Source of the DNA: Dokdonella koreensis DS-123
GTDB lineage: Bacteria > Pseudomonadota > Gammaproteobacteria > Xanthomonadales > Rhodanobacteraceae
Assembly (NCBI RefSeq): GCF_001632775.1
Contig: NZ_CP015249.1
Coordinates: forward strand, 2,708,686-2,772,685
Length of the DNA: 64,000 nt
Reading direction: 5' to 3'
The notes beneath the pieces are model-generated. The model saw only the letters and a program-made list of their open reading frames with translations. It was not told where the DNA came from and ran no database searches. Made by a program: the position numbers and the translations under genes. Positions 9,903-17,323 of the stretch are shown here, one piece after another. Positions within the stretch are counted from its first letter, which is position 1. The number at the start of each line of letters is the position of its first letter.

Positions 9903-9946
9903 CTGCCGGAACAGGCGCAGGGTTATACCCCTGCGCGCTCCGGCAG
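9903..9946. terminator. Nested inverted repeat downstream of subtilase gene 3
   Basis: Outer arms CTGCCGGA/TCCGGCAG (9903-9910 and 9939-9946) enclose inner arms GCGCAGGG/CCCTGCGC (9915-9922 and 9929-9936). Together they form a long two-tier hairpin just past the stop at 9962. No T-run follows on either strand. It may slow exonucleases or act as a weak or factor-assisted terminator rather than a classical one. Confidence 0.5.
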
Positions 9947-9961
9947 GCAATCGCCCACAGG

Positions 9962-12259
9962 TCACGGCACGGGATCGAAACCGTCGTGGAACACGCCGTC
10001 CGCCGCGCCTCGCACGGCCAGCGTGAGCGCCGAGACCGGCGCCTGCCCGGCGGTTTGCGTCGCCAGCACGATCGAGCCGAACGCGATGCGGTTGCGGAAC
10101 GCCGGGCCGTAGTCCTCGAACGCGACCTGGATCGTCAGCGTCTGCGTCGCCCCGGCCGCCAGCGAGAACTGCGCGGGCGTGACGGTGACCACGACGCCGT
10201 CGGGCCCTTCGAACGTGGCGTTCCACACCGACGTCGCGTTCAGTTTGCTGGTCACTTGGCGCGTGAACGTACAGCCCGTCGAACAGGCCATGTTGCGCAT
10301 CGACGGGAGGTTCAGCGTCTTGGGATCGCCGCCGGTGCTCGGGTTGGCCGCCACGAAGTTGGCGAAGGTCTCGTCCATGACCAGGCCCGCCTTGGTCGCG
10401 ACGGTCAGGTCGACGCGGCCGTTGCCGACGTCGTCCGGATCCCACGGCGAGGCACCGTCGTCCTTGCGCCCGGCACGCACGGCCGTCAGCTGCAGGGCCG
10501 ACTTGACCTGCATCGGCGTCCAGTCCGGATGGACGGCCCGCACCAGGGCCGCGGCACCGGCCACGTGCGGACTCGACATCGAGGTGCCGCTCAGGCGTCC
10601 GTAGCCGCCGTTGACGGCGGCATAGATGCTGACGCCGGGCGCGGTGATGTCCGGCTTGGTCAGGCCCAGCGCGACGCCTGATGTCGGCCCGCGCAGCGAG
10701 AAGTCGCCGAGCATGTCCGGATTGCCCACGTTCGGCACGAACGAGAACGTCGTCGTCGTCGGGTTCGCCGCGACATAGGCGAACAGACGGTCGGCGATCG
10801 GCGCACCGAGGCTGTAGGCCGGCACCGTCGTCGGTGCACCGGCGGTATTCATCGAGATGCCGCCGGTCTCGTTGTTGCCGATCAGCACGAAGGCGGCACC
10901 GGCGTTGACGGCATTGGTGATCTTTTCGGAAAACGGGCAGTTGCCGCGCCGCAGCAGCGCACCCACACCGGTGAACAGGCCCGCCGGGATGCCGCCGGTC
11001 GCGGTGCAGCCTTCGATGTTGGCGGCATGGCTGCGCAACGGCAGGTCGTCGAATGCCGTCCCTGCCGGCGTCGTGCTGCCCTTGATGATGACCATGCCCT
11101 GCAGGTCGTCGTTCGGTGCCGGTCCGTCGACGCTCATGCGCGCGGCGAGGTTCTGGTCGTGCGTCGAAGCCGCCACCGTCATCACCCACGGGCCGCGATG
11201 ATTGACCTGGCCGACCGGGTTGGGCACGCCGTCACTGGTGTTGCCCGCCGACGCGGCGACGAAGATGTCGGCGTTGACCGCATTGAGGAACGTGCGATCC
11301 GCATCGTTCCAGGGGCTGGTGCCGCCGGAGATCGAGAAGTTGATGACGCCGACCGCGTCGGCGATCGCGTTGTTGATGCCGGCGGCGATGTCCGCGCTGC
11401 TGCACTGGCCGTTGGCTTCGTTGCAGACCTTGTACGTGCGAATGCTGGCGCACGGCGCGACGCCGGATATCGACGTGAAACCGGCCGGCGGGCTCGGCGC
11501 CGGCGCGGGGCCGCCGACGGCCAGGTGGTTGCCGCCGGCCGTGCTCGCCGTATGCACGCCATGGCTGGACACCGTCACTTCCGGCGCCGCGCCGTTGCAC
11601 ACGCCGGCCGCGGTGGACGAGCAGTCGCGATAGCTCAGCAGCTTGTGGTCGCTGCCACCGAAGCCGCAGGCCGCGTCGTCGGCAAAGGACGGGTGATCGG
11701 CATCGACGCCGCTGTCGAGCACGCCGATGGTCACACCCTTGCCGCGGTTGACCGGGCTGGCCGGCGTGGCGTTCCAGACCGTCTCGGCGCCGATGAAGGC
11801 CGGTGCCCGATAGGTGCCGGGCTCGAAGAACTGCACGGCTTCCACCTGTCGCACGCCCGGCAGCCGGGCCACCTGCTCGGCCTCGGCAGCCGTCAGCGCA
11901 AGGGCGACACCGCTGTGCGTGTATTCGTACTCATGCGTCGGTGCGACGACCCGGCCGAGCTGCGCACCGATCGCCTGCAGGTGCTGCTGCCGCGCCTGCG
12001 CCAGCACGCCGCGATAGGCCAGCACCTCGGGGCTGCGTGCATCGAAGCGCAGTCCCGGCCGGCTCTGTGGCGAGGTCGCCGCCGCGCCGGACAGGCTGCC
12101 GTCGTTGTCGAGTACGCCGGGCTCGGCGAACGTGACCATGTACGAGGTCCGGGCCGCGGCCGCGTCGGCAGTGGCGTCGGCATGCACGACGGTACCGCCG
12201 CCGGACAGGCCGGCGGCGATCATGGCGGCCAGCAAGGTCACGCGCAGTGAGCTGTTCAT
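9962..12259 (-). CDS. Secreted subtilisin-like serine protease 3 (S8 family, PA-domain insert)
   Basis: 765 residues, the most diverged of the three tandem paralogues. The signal peptide (to about residue 27) and a pro-region ending near 145 precede the catalytic domain. The triad is D182 (TIGVLDSGVDADHPSF), H233 (SSHGVHTAS) and S560 (SGTSMSSPHVAG). The PA domain lies at about 390-470 (GLFTGVGALLRRGNCPFSEKI). The last residues are VFHDGFDPVP. Paralogues 1 and 2 carry a related D-x-L-F-x-x-GDF motif inside their C-terminal domains rather than at the very end. No convincing Shine-Dalgarno precedes the ATG; only GAGAGA is present. Predicted to be an extracellular endopeptidase of unknown substrate. 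Confidence 0.92.
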   Translation of the reverse strand: MNSSLRVTLLAAMIAAGLSGGGTVVHADATADAAAARTSYMVTFAEPGVLDNDGSLSGAAATSPQSRPGLRFDARSPEVLAYRGVLAQARQQHLQAIGAQLGRVVAPTHEYEYTHSGVALALTAAEAEQVARLPGVRQVEAVQFFEPGTYRAPAFIGAETVWNATPASPVNRGKGVTIGVLDSGVDADHPSFADDAACGFGGSDHKLLSYRDCSSTAAGVCNGAAPEVTVSSHGVHTASTAGGNHLAVGGPAPAPSPPAGFTSISGVAPCASIRTYKVCNEANGQCSSADIAAGINNAIADAVGVINFSISGGTSPWNDADRTFLNAVNADIFVAASAGNTSDGVPNPVGQVNHRGPWVMTVAASTHDQNLAARMSVDGPAPNDDLQGMVIIKGSTTPAGTAFDDLPLRSHAANIEGCTATGGIPAGLFTGVGALLRRGNCPFSEKITNAVNAGAAFVLIGNNETGGISMNTAGAPTTVPAYSLGAPIADRLFAYVAANPTTTTFSFVPNVGNPDMLGDFSLRGPTSGVALGLTKPDITAPGVSIYAAVNGGYGRLSGTSMSSPHVAGAAALVRAVHPDWTPMQVKSALQLTAVRAGRKDDGASPWDPDDVGNGRVDLTVATKAGLVMDETFANFVAANPSTGGDPKTLNLPSMRNMACSTGCTFTRQVTSKLNATSVWNATFEGPDGVVVTVTPAQFSLAAGATQTLTIQVAFEDYGPAFRNRIAFGSIVLATQTAGQAPVSALTLAVRGAADGVFHDGFDPVP

Positions 12260-12396
12260 CGGGTCTCTCTCGTCGGATCAAGCGATGGAAAGGAAGGCCG
12301 TGTCCGGCCCGGGTACCGGTTCGTCGCGACGCCGGCTGGCGCCCTCCCCTGACCGCCGGGGATCATACGCCCCCGGCGCACCGCCGGCCGCCGCGT

Positions 12397-13761
12397 TCAG
12401 GCCGGCCGGTCGGCGTCGCCGCGGCGCAGGCGCGCCAGGATCTCCGATCGCGCCTCGCGCAGGATCGAATCGCGGTCCAGGCTTTCGACGATTTCCGCGA
12501 CGACCCGCTTGGGGCCGTGTTCGCCCCAGGACTTGCCGGCGATCAGGTAGCGCTCGGCCGCCCGGCCGACCAGCTCGGTCGCATACCAGGCCAGTGCACC
12601 CTGCGCGGCCGCGGTCAGCACGGTGGACATGCCGGCGCTGAGGCCCTTGAGCGCCGAGGCGGCCAGGTGGATGCCCCAGATCGCGCCCATCAGGGCGACC
12701 AGTTGGGCGCAGATCGTCGTGATCAGGCCACCGGCCTCGCTGCGCGTCAGCGGCAGGCCGTAGACGCGCCCCAGGTGCATGACCAGGGCCGCATCGAGTG
12801 CGCCCGCCGCCAGCAGGTCGGCCACCGGGATCGGGTTGAGCGCCACCGCCACGCTCTTGGCCAGGCAGTACTGGCGGATCACCTTGCCGCCCAGCTCGCG
12901 GCGCGAGGCCGCGATGCGGCCGCTCACGGCGTCGGACAGCCGGCCGGCGAACAGGCTGGCATTGAGTGCGGCCAGCGTCTTGCCCTCGCGCGCCAGCACC
13001 GCCACTAGGCGGCCGCGCAAGGCATCGATGTCGGGCGGCTGCGCCAGCCATTGTTCGTGCTCGCCGCCGTCGGCGTCGACGTGCACGGTGCGCAGCGCCG
13101 CCGGCCGGGCGCTGACCGCGACGACGTCCTCGGCGCGGACCAGGCCGGCGACATGCTCGCGCAGGCGCACCAGCACGTTCTCGCGCTCGGCCTCGGTGTA
13201 GCGGTCGGCCTTGTTGAGCGCCAGCAGCAGCGGGCGGCGGGTCGCCGCCAGCAGCTGTACCGCCTCGCGCTCGCGCTGGGTCATGTCGCCGTCGACGACG
13301 AAGACCACCAGGTCGACCAGGCCGGCCACCTCGAAGGCCAGGTGCTCGCGCGCCTCGCCGTCGAGCTCGTCGATCCCGGGCGTATCGATCAGGTGGACAC
13401 CGGAGCCGGCGACGTCGCGCCACGGGCGTTGCCCGGCTTCGCGCGTGGTGCCGTGCAGCACACCGACCTCGAACGCCGGTTCGCCGAGCAACGCGTTGGC
13501 GAGTGCCGACTTGCCGACGCTGACCCGGCCGAACACGGCCAGGTGCAGCTCGTCGCGTTCGAGCTTGGCCAGCATCGCCTCGAGCCGGCCGAAATCCTCG
13601 GCCAGGGTCGCGCGCACCACGGGCGGAATATGCGGGTCGTCCAGCAGCGCGCGCAGGCTGTCGGCCGCCTGCGCGCCGTGCAGCGCGCCGGACGCCGCCA
13701 CCGGTGCCGCAGCGGGAGCGCCGATCCAGCCGCGCAGGCGGCGCCAGGACGAGGAGAGCAT
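12397..13761 (-). CDS. Dynamin-like/Era-like GTPase with hydrophobic C-terminal DUF697-type region
   Basis: 454 residues from the ATG at 13759-13761. The frame is open further upstream but would enter the preceding yceI gene. The P-loop GRVSVGKS is at about 78-85, the G3 motif reads DTPGID and the G4 motif NKAD, so it should bind and hydrolyse GTP. The C-terminal third (SVAVALNPIPVADLLAAGALDAALVMHLG...) is hydrophobic and glycine/alanine-rich, like the DUF697 tail of bacterial membrane-associated GTPases. This suggests action at the inner membrane. It is the last gene of a leftward block of five that begins with another GTPase at 17247 and encloses two YceI proteins and a cytochrome b561. The biological role is unknown. 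Confidence 0.82.
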   Translation of the reverse strand: MLSSSWRRLRGWIGAPAAAPVAASGALHGAQAADSLRALLDDPHIPPVVRATLAEDFGRLEAMLAKLERDELHLAVFGRVSVGKSALANALLGEPAFEVGVLHGTTREAGQRPWRDVAGSGVHLIDTPGIDELDGEAREHLAFEVAGLVDLVVFVVDGDMTQREREAVQLLAATRRPLLLALNKADRYTEAERENVLVRLREHVAGLVRAEDVVAVSARPAALRTVHVDADGGEHEQWLAQPPDIDALRGRLVAVLAREGKTLAALNASLFAGRLSDAVSGRIAASRRELGGKVIRQYCLAKSVAVALNPIPVADLLAAGALDAALVMHLGRVYGLPLTRSEAGGLITTICAQLVALMGAIWGIHLAASALKGLSAGMSTVLTAAAQGALAWYATELVGRAAERYLIAGKSWGEHGPKRVVAEIVESLDRDSILREARSEILARLRRGDADRPA

Positions 13762-13822
13762 GTTCACGCCGCCATTGTCGGCCCTGCAGCGCTGCTGCGG
13801 AAGCGGCGGAGCGGCGGCGCCG

Positions 13823-14368
13823 TCAGCGTGCCTTGAGCACCAGATGGCCCTTGACTGCGACGTCCGGGCCGACGTCGCTCCAGTCGCTGCCGGCACCGAG
13901 GCCGAAATCGACGCGCTTGAGCGTCGTCTGGACGTCCAGGGTGGCGCTGTCGCCGCTCTGCTTGAAGACCACCTTGAGGCTGACCGGCTTGCTCTGGTCG
14001 CGGATCGTCAGCGTGCCCTGCGCCGTGACGCCGCCGTCGGCGCCGGCCGTGAAGGACTGCGTCAAGAAGCGCGCCTTCGGGAACTTGGCGATGTCGAAGA
14101 AATCGCTGCCGGTCAGCGACTCGTCGCGCTCGTCGTTGCTGGTCGTCACGCTGGCAGTGTCGACGGTCACGTCGAAGCTCGCCGCGGCCAGGTCCGCCGG
14201 GTCGTAGCGGATGGTGGAGGTGAACGTGCGGAACTTCCCGTCGAACGATTCGCCGTCGTAGCTGCCGGTGAAGGTCAGCGTGCTCTGGGCGGGATCGGCC
14301 TGCCAGTCGCGCGCGAGCGCGCCGAGCGGAAGGACCAGCAGGATCGAGGCGAGCAGCAGTCGGTACAT
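13823..14368 (-). CDS. YceI-family periplasmic protein 1
   Basis: 181 residues. A signal peptide (MYRLLLASILLVLPLGALA) is followed by a single lipocalin-like YceI domain, with DPAQSTLTFTGSYDGESFDGKF at the start and RDQSKPVSLKVVFKQSG near the end. YceI proteins bind long isoprenoid chains such as octaprenyl compounds in the periplasm. Several are encoded next to cytochrome b561, as here, where cybB lies just upstream on the same strand 44 nt away. The pairing suggests a quinone-related carrier or redox role, but that is inferred from context. The ATG at 14366-14368 starts the signal peptide. Confidence 0.9.
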   Translation of the reverse strand: MYRLLLASILLVLPLGALARDWQADPAQSTLTFTGSYDGESFDGKFRTFTSTIRYDPADLAAASFDVTVDTASVTTSNDERDESLTGSDFFDIAKFPKARFLTQSFTAGADGGVTAQGTLTIRDQSKPVSLKVVFKQSGDSATLDVQTTLKRVDFGLGAGSDWSDVGPDVAVKGHLVLKAR

Positions 14369-14412
14369 GGCGGGGCTCCGTGGGGCGGAAGGGAAAGGGC
14401 GTGTAGCGCCGG

Positions 14413-15018
14413 TCAGGCGATCGGCGGCGGCGGCGGGCGCTCGGCCTCGGTGGCGAGCGGGCGCAGCCGGCGCGTGCGCCAGGGCAGCATGCGCGCCAGC
14501 ACCTCGTCGCGATCGATGAAATGATGCTTGAGCGCGCCGCCGACGTGCAGGACTACCGCCGCGGCCAGCACCCAGAACAAGGCCTCGTGCAGCGTCTCGG
14601 CGATGTCCTTGATGTCGCCGTCCGGCGCCACGAGCTTGGGCACCTCGAACAGGCCGAACCAGTGCAGCGGCCGCAGCCCGCCGGCCGAGTCGAACAGCCA
14701 GCCGCTCAACGGGATCGCGAAGATCAGCGCATACAGCGCGCCGTGCACCAGCCGCGACGCCCAGCGCTGCCAGGCCGGCATCGCCGGCTCGCGCGGACGC
14801 CGGTCGAACAGCCGCCACAGCAGGCGCAGCACCGCCAGCGCGAGTACCGTCAGGCCGACGGACTTGTGGAAGCTGTAGACGGGAATGATGTTGGGCCGCT
14901 TGGGCAGCTCCACCATGATCAGGCCGACCGTGCCGGCGACCAGGATCAGCGCGAAGATGAGCCAGTGGAAGCTGCGGGCGATGCCGCCCCAGCGCGCGTC
15001 AGTGCTTTTCAATGCCAT
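14413..15018 (-). CDS. Cytochrome b561 family membrane protein
   Basis: 201 residues with four predicted transmembrane helices (RSFHWLIFALILVAGTVGLIMVEL, FHKSVGLTVLALAVLRLLWRLF, LVHGALYALIFAIPLSGWLFD and LHEALFWVLAAAVVLHVGGALKHHF). The histidines expected to ligate two b hemes are present in these helices (FHW, FHK, VHG, LHE, LHV). The family oxidises ubiquinol or delivers electrons at the inner membrane. The ATG at 15018 lies inside the end of the upstream yceI gene (20-nt overlap, stop at 14999), which indicates translational coupling. A proline-rich cytoplasmic tail ends the protein. Confidence 0.92.
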   Translation of the reverse strand: MALKSTDARWGGIARSFHWLIFALILVAGTVGLIMVELPKRPNIIPVYSFHKSVGLTVLALAVLRLLWRLFDRRPREPAMPAWQRWASRLVHGALYALIFAIPLSGWLFDSAGGLRPLHWFGLFEVPKLVAPDGDIKDIAETLHEALFWVLAAAVVLHVGGALKHHFIDRDEVLARMLPWRTRRLRPLATEAERPPPPPIA

Positions 15019-15634
15019 CGGCTGCCTCGTTGCGGGTCGCGGCCTTGTCGTCGTCGATGCCTTCGACTTCGATCCGGAGTTCCACCTCGTCGCCGACCAC
15101 CTCGGCATAGCGCGTCATGCCGAACGCGCTGCGCTTCACGATGGCCTGCGCCGAAAACCCGGCCTTGCGCTTGAACGCGTACGGATCACGGCCGATGCGA
15201 TTGAAGGTGACGGCGAGGTCGAGCGGCTGGGAAACGCCGTGCAGGGTCAGGTCGCCGCGCAGGACGGCGCGGCCCGGCGCCTGGCCGCCGGTATCGACCG
15301 AGCGGCTCACGAATCGGGCCGTGGGCCAGCGCTCGGTATTGAAGAATTGCCCCGAGCGCACGGTCTCGCTCCAGCGCGGATCGCCCATGTCGACCGAGGC
15401 GAGGTCGATCGTCACGTCCACGGCCGCGCTCGACCAGTCGTCCGGGTCGAAGCGGAACCACCCTTGGCTCACGCGCAGCCGCCCGGTCGCCTTGGCGAAG
15501 CCCAGGTGATCGACGAAGAACGTGACCTGCGTATGGACGGGATCGAAGCGCCAGGCCTGCGCACCGGCGGCGCAGGTGGCGGCCGGCGCCAGGGCCAGCA
15601 GCAGGACGACGGCAAGGACGCGGAGCATCGGCAT
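14999..15634 (-). CDS. YceI-family periplasmic protein 2
   Basis: 211 residues from the ATG at 15632-15634. The signal peptide is MPMLRVLAVVLLLALAPAATC, followed by a YceI lipocalin-like domain (WRFDPVHTQVTFFVDHLGFAKATGRL at the start, LTLHGVSQPLDLAVTFNRIG later). The C-terminal tail is charged. The frame is open upstream, but those residues are basic and not signal-like. The stop overlaps the start of the cytochrome b561 gene. The two YceI proteins are clearly diverged from each other (different lengths and tails), so they are not a very recent duplicate pair. They may bind different ligands or act at different steps around the b561 cytochrome. Confidence 0.88.
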   Translation of the reverse strand: MPMLRVLAVVLLLALAPAATCAAGAQAWRFDPVHTQVTFFVDHLGFAKATGRLRVSQGWFRFDPDDWSSAAVDVTIDLASVDMGDPRWSETVRSGQFFNTERWPTARFVSRSVDTGGQAPGRAVLRGDLTLHGVSQPLDLAVTFNRIGRDPYAFKRKAGFSAQAIVKRSAFGMTRYAEVVGDEVELRIEVEGIDDDKAATRNEAADGIEKH

Positions 15635-15759
15635 GGCCGGCAGCTTGGCAAAAAGCCGCCGCTGCCGCCACCCGCCGCGCATGAAAGGACTGTCAGCCGC
15701 CATTGACCAATCGCGGACCGGCACGCACCGGCGACGTCGCAGGCACCGCCCCGCGCCCT

Positions 15760-17247
15760 TCACTCGGCCCGGCCGCTGCGGACACTGTCGAGCACCAGGC
15801 GTGCCACCCGTTCGAGACGTTCGCGCCCCGGCTCGGCCAGCAGCTCGCGGACCCGGCGCTCGGCATCGGCCTGGTCGAGCGCGGACTTCTCGCCGAGGCT
15901 GGACGACACCGCCCGCCCGATGCTGTCGAACACCAGGCCGTAGGCGATCGCGTGCAGCACGCCGCCGCCGAGCGTGCCGAGACCGGGAAACGCCTTGAAC
16001 GCGTTGCCGGCGATCGCCAGCACGACCGCGGTCGTGTTGCGGACCGTCAGCCCCAGCCGCTTGAGCAGGTCGTCCACGGCCAGTTCGCGTACCGGCACGC
16101 CGTGGATCGCCGCCAGCTCGCGGATCAGCGCGGTGCCGAGCGCGCCCTGGATCACGATGTCGCTGCCGGGCGCCACCGCGGCCATCGCACCGACGACGGC
16201 GCGCCGCGTGTAGCGCGCCACGATCGCGTCGGCCTCGCGCTCGGCGGCTTCGCGCTCGAGCACGGCCCGGCGCTCCTCGACCCGGGTCAGCACCGCCGCC
16301 TCGCGCGCCGGCTCGAGCGCCGCGGCACCCGGCGCCGCCAGCCGCTCGAGCAAGGCAGCCAGCGCGCCGACGTCCGGCAGGCGCGCCCGCTCGACCTGCT
16401 CGACGCGGCCGTCGGCCAGCCGGCGCTCGAAGCGTTCGGTACCGCCGGCGCTGACCGGCACCACCGCCGCGGCGAGACCGGCATAGCGCTGCCCGAGCGC
16501 ATCGAGCAGCGCGCGCCGTTCGGCCGGGTCGAACTGGTCGATCTTGTTGAGCACCACCACCAGCGGCTTGCCGAAACCCGCCAGCCAGCGCAGTTCGCGA
16601 TCCTGCCGGGCGGTCAGGTCCGAGGCGGCGACGACCGCCACCACGTGGGCACGCAAGGCCTCCTCGCGCGCCAGCGTCTCGCGGTCGGCACCGTCCACCT
16701 CGCCGGTGCCGGGCACGTCGGCCAGCACCAGGTCGCCGCCCCCGCGCAGCCGGCCGCGGTACAGGGCCACGCTGCGCGTGGTGCCGCCGCGCGGATCGAC
16801 GGCCGGCAGGTGTTCGGGGGCCAGCGCCCGGATCAGGCTGGACTTGCCGGTGGAGATCTCGCCGAACAGCGCGACGTGTACCTCGCCGCCGGCGCGCCGG
16901 CGGTCCAGTTCGTGCAGCTCGCCCTCCAGGACGCGGGTGTCGACATCACGCCTGCGCAGCGCCTCGAGGCGTCCGTCCACGTCCTCGCGCCGCGGCGGCT
17001 CGCGCAGCGGCGGTGCCCGGCGCGGCGCCGGGCGTGCCAGCCGCCAGAACAGCAGCGCCAGCCCCGCCAGCGCGCAGGCCATCGCCGCGATCAGCGGCAG
17101 CCGCAGCCAGGCCGGCATCGCCTCGATGCGCGCATGAAATTCGAGCAGGCTGTTGAGCGCGCCCACGACCAGGCCGACGACCAGCGCCGCGCCGATGGCG
17201 AGCGCGGCGATCAGGATCAGGCGCAACGGAAGTCGATTGCGGGACAT
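15760..17247 (-). CDS. Membrane-anchored dynamin-like GTPase with DUF697-type C-terminus
   Basis: 495 residues from the ATG at 17245-17247. Two N-terminal transmembrane helices (about 8-32 and 45-68) are followed by a cytoplasmic GTPase domain. Its P-loop is FGEISTGKSSLIRAL, G3 is DVPGTGEV and G4 is NKID. A coiled, charged segment and a hydrophobic C-terminal domain (AVVGAMAAVAPGSDIVIQGALGTALIREL) follow. The order of domains matches DUF697-containing GTPases. It resembles the GTPase encoded at 12397-13761 in layout but has the extra membrane anchor. It is the first gene of the leftward block; 125 nt separate it from yceI 2. Function unknown; a role in membrane remodelling or stress is a family-based guess. 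Confidence 0.82.
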   Translation of the reverse strand: MSRNRLPLRLILIAALAIGAALVVGLVVGALNSLLEFHARIEAMPAWLRLPLIAAMACALAGLALLFWRLARPAPRRAPPLREPPRREDVDGRLEALRRRDVDTRVLEGELHELDRRRAGGEVHVALFGEISTGKSSLIRALAPEHLPAVDPRGGTTRSVALYRGRLRGGGDLVLADVPGTGEVDGADRETLAREEALRAHVVAVVAASDLTARQDRELRWLAGFGKPLVVVLNKIDQFDPAERRALLDALGQRYAGLAAAVVPVSAGGTERFERRLADGRVEQVERARLPDVGALAALLERLAAPGAAALEPAREAAVLTRVEERRAVLEREAAEREADAIVARYTRRAVVGAMAAVAPGSDIVIQGALGTALIRELAAIHGVPVRELAVDDLLKRLGLTVRNTTAVVLAIAGNAFKAFPGLGTLGGGVLHAIAYGLVFDSIGRAVSSSLGEKSALDQADAERRVRELLAEPGRERLERVARLVLDSVRSGRAE

Positions 17248-17323
17248 GGCTGCCGTCGGCGGGAATCGGGCCGATTCTAGAGCGAGACCGCAGGCGATGA
17301 GAAAAACCGGCCGGCGTGGCACC

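Noticed and set aside
4614-10681. Very long plus-strand open frames (912 and 1157 codons) opposite the subtilase genes
   Set aside because: They are arginine/alanine/glycine-rich antisense frames of clear protease genes; the high GC content removes stop codons. No signal, motif or ribosome-binding site supports them.
17153-17323. Longer N-terminus for the hybrid sensor kinase
   Set aside because: It overlaps the start region of the divergent GTPase gene and would bury the signal sequence.
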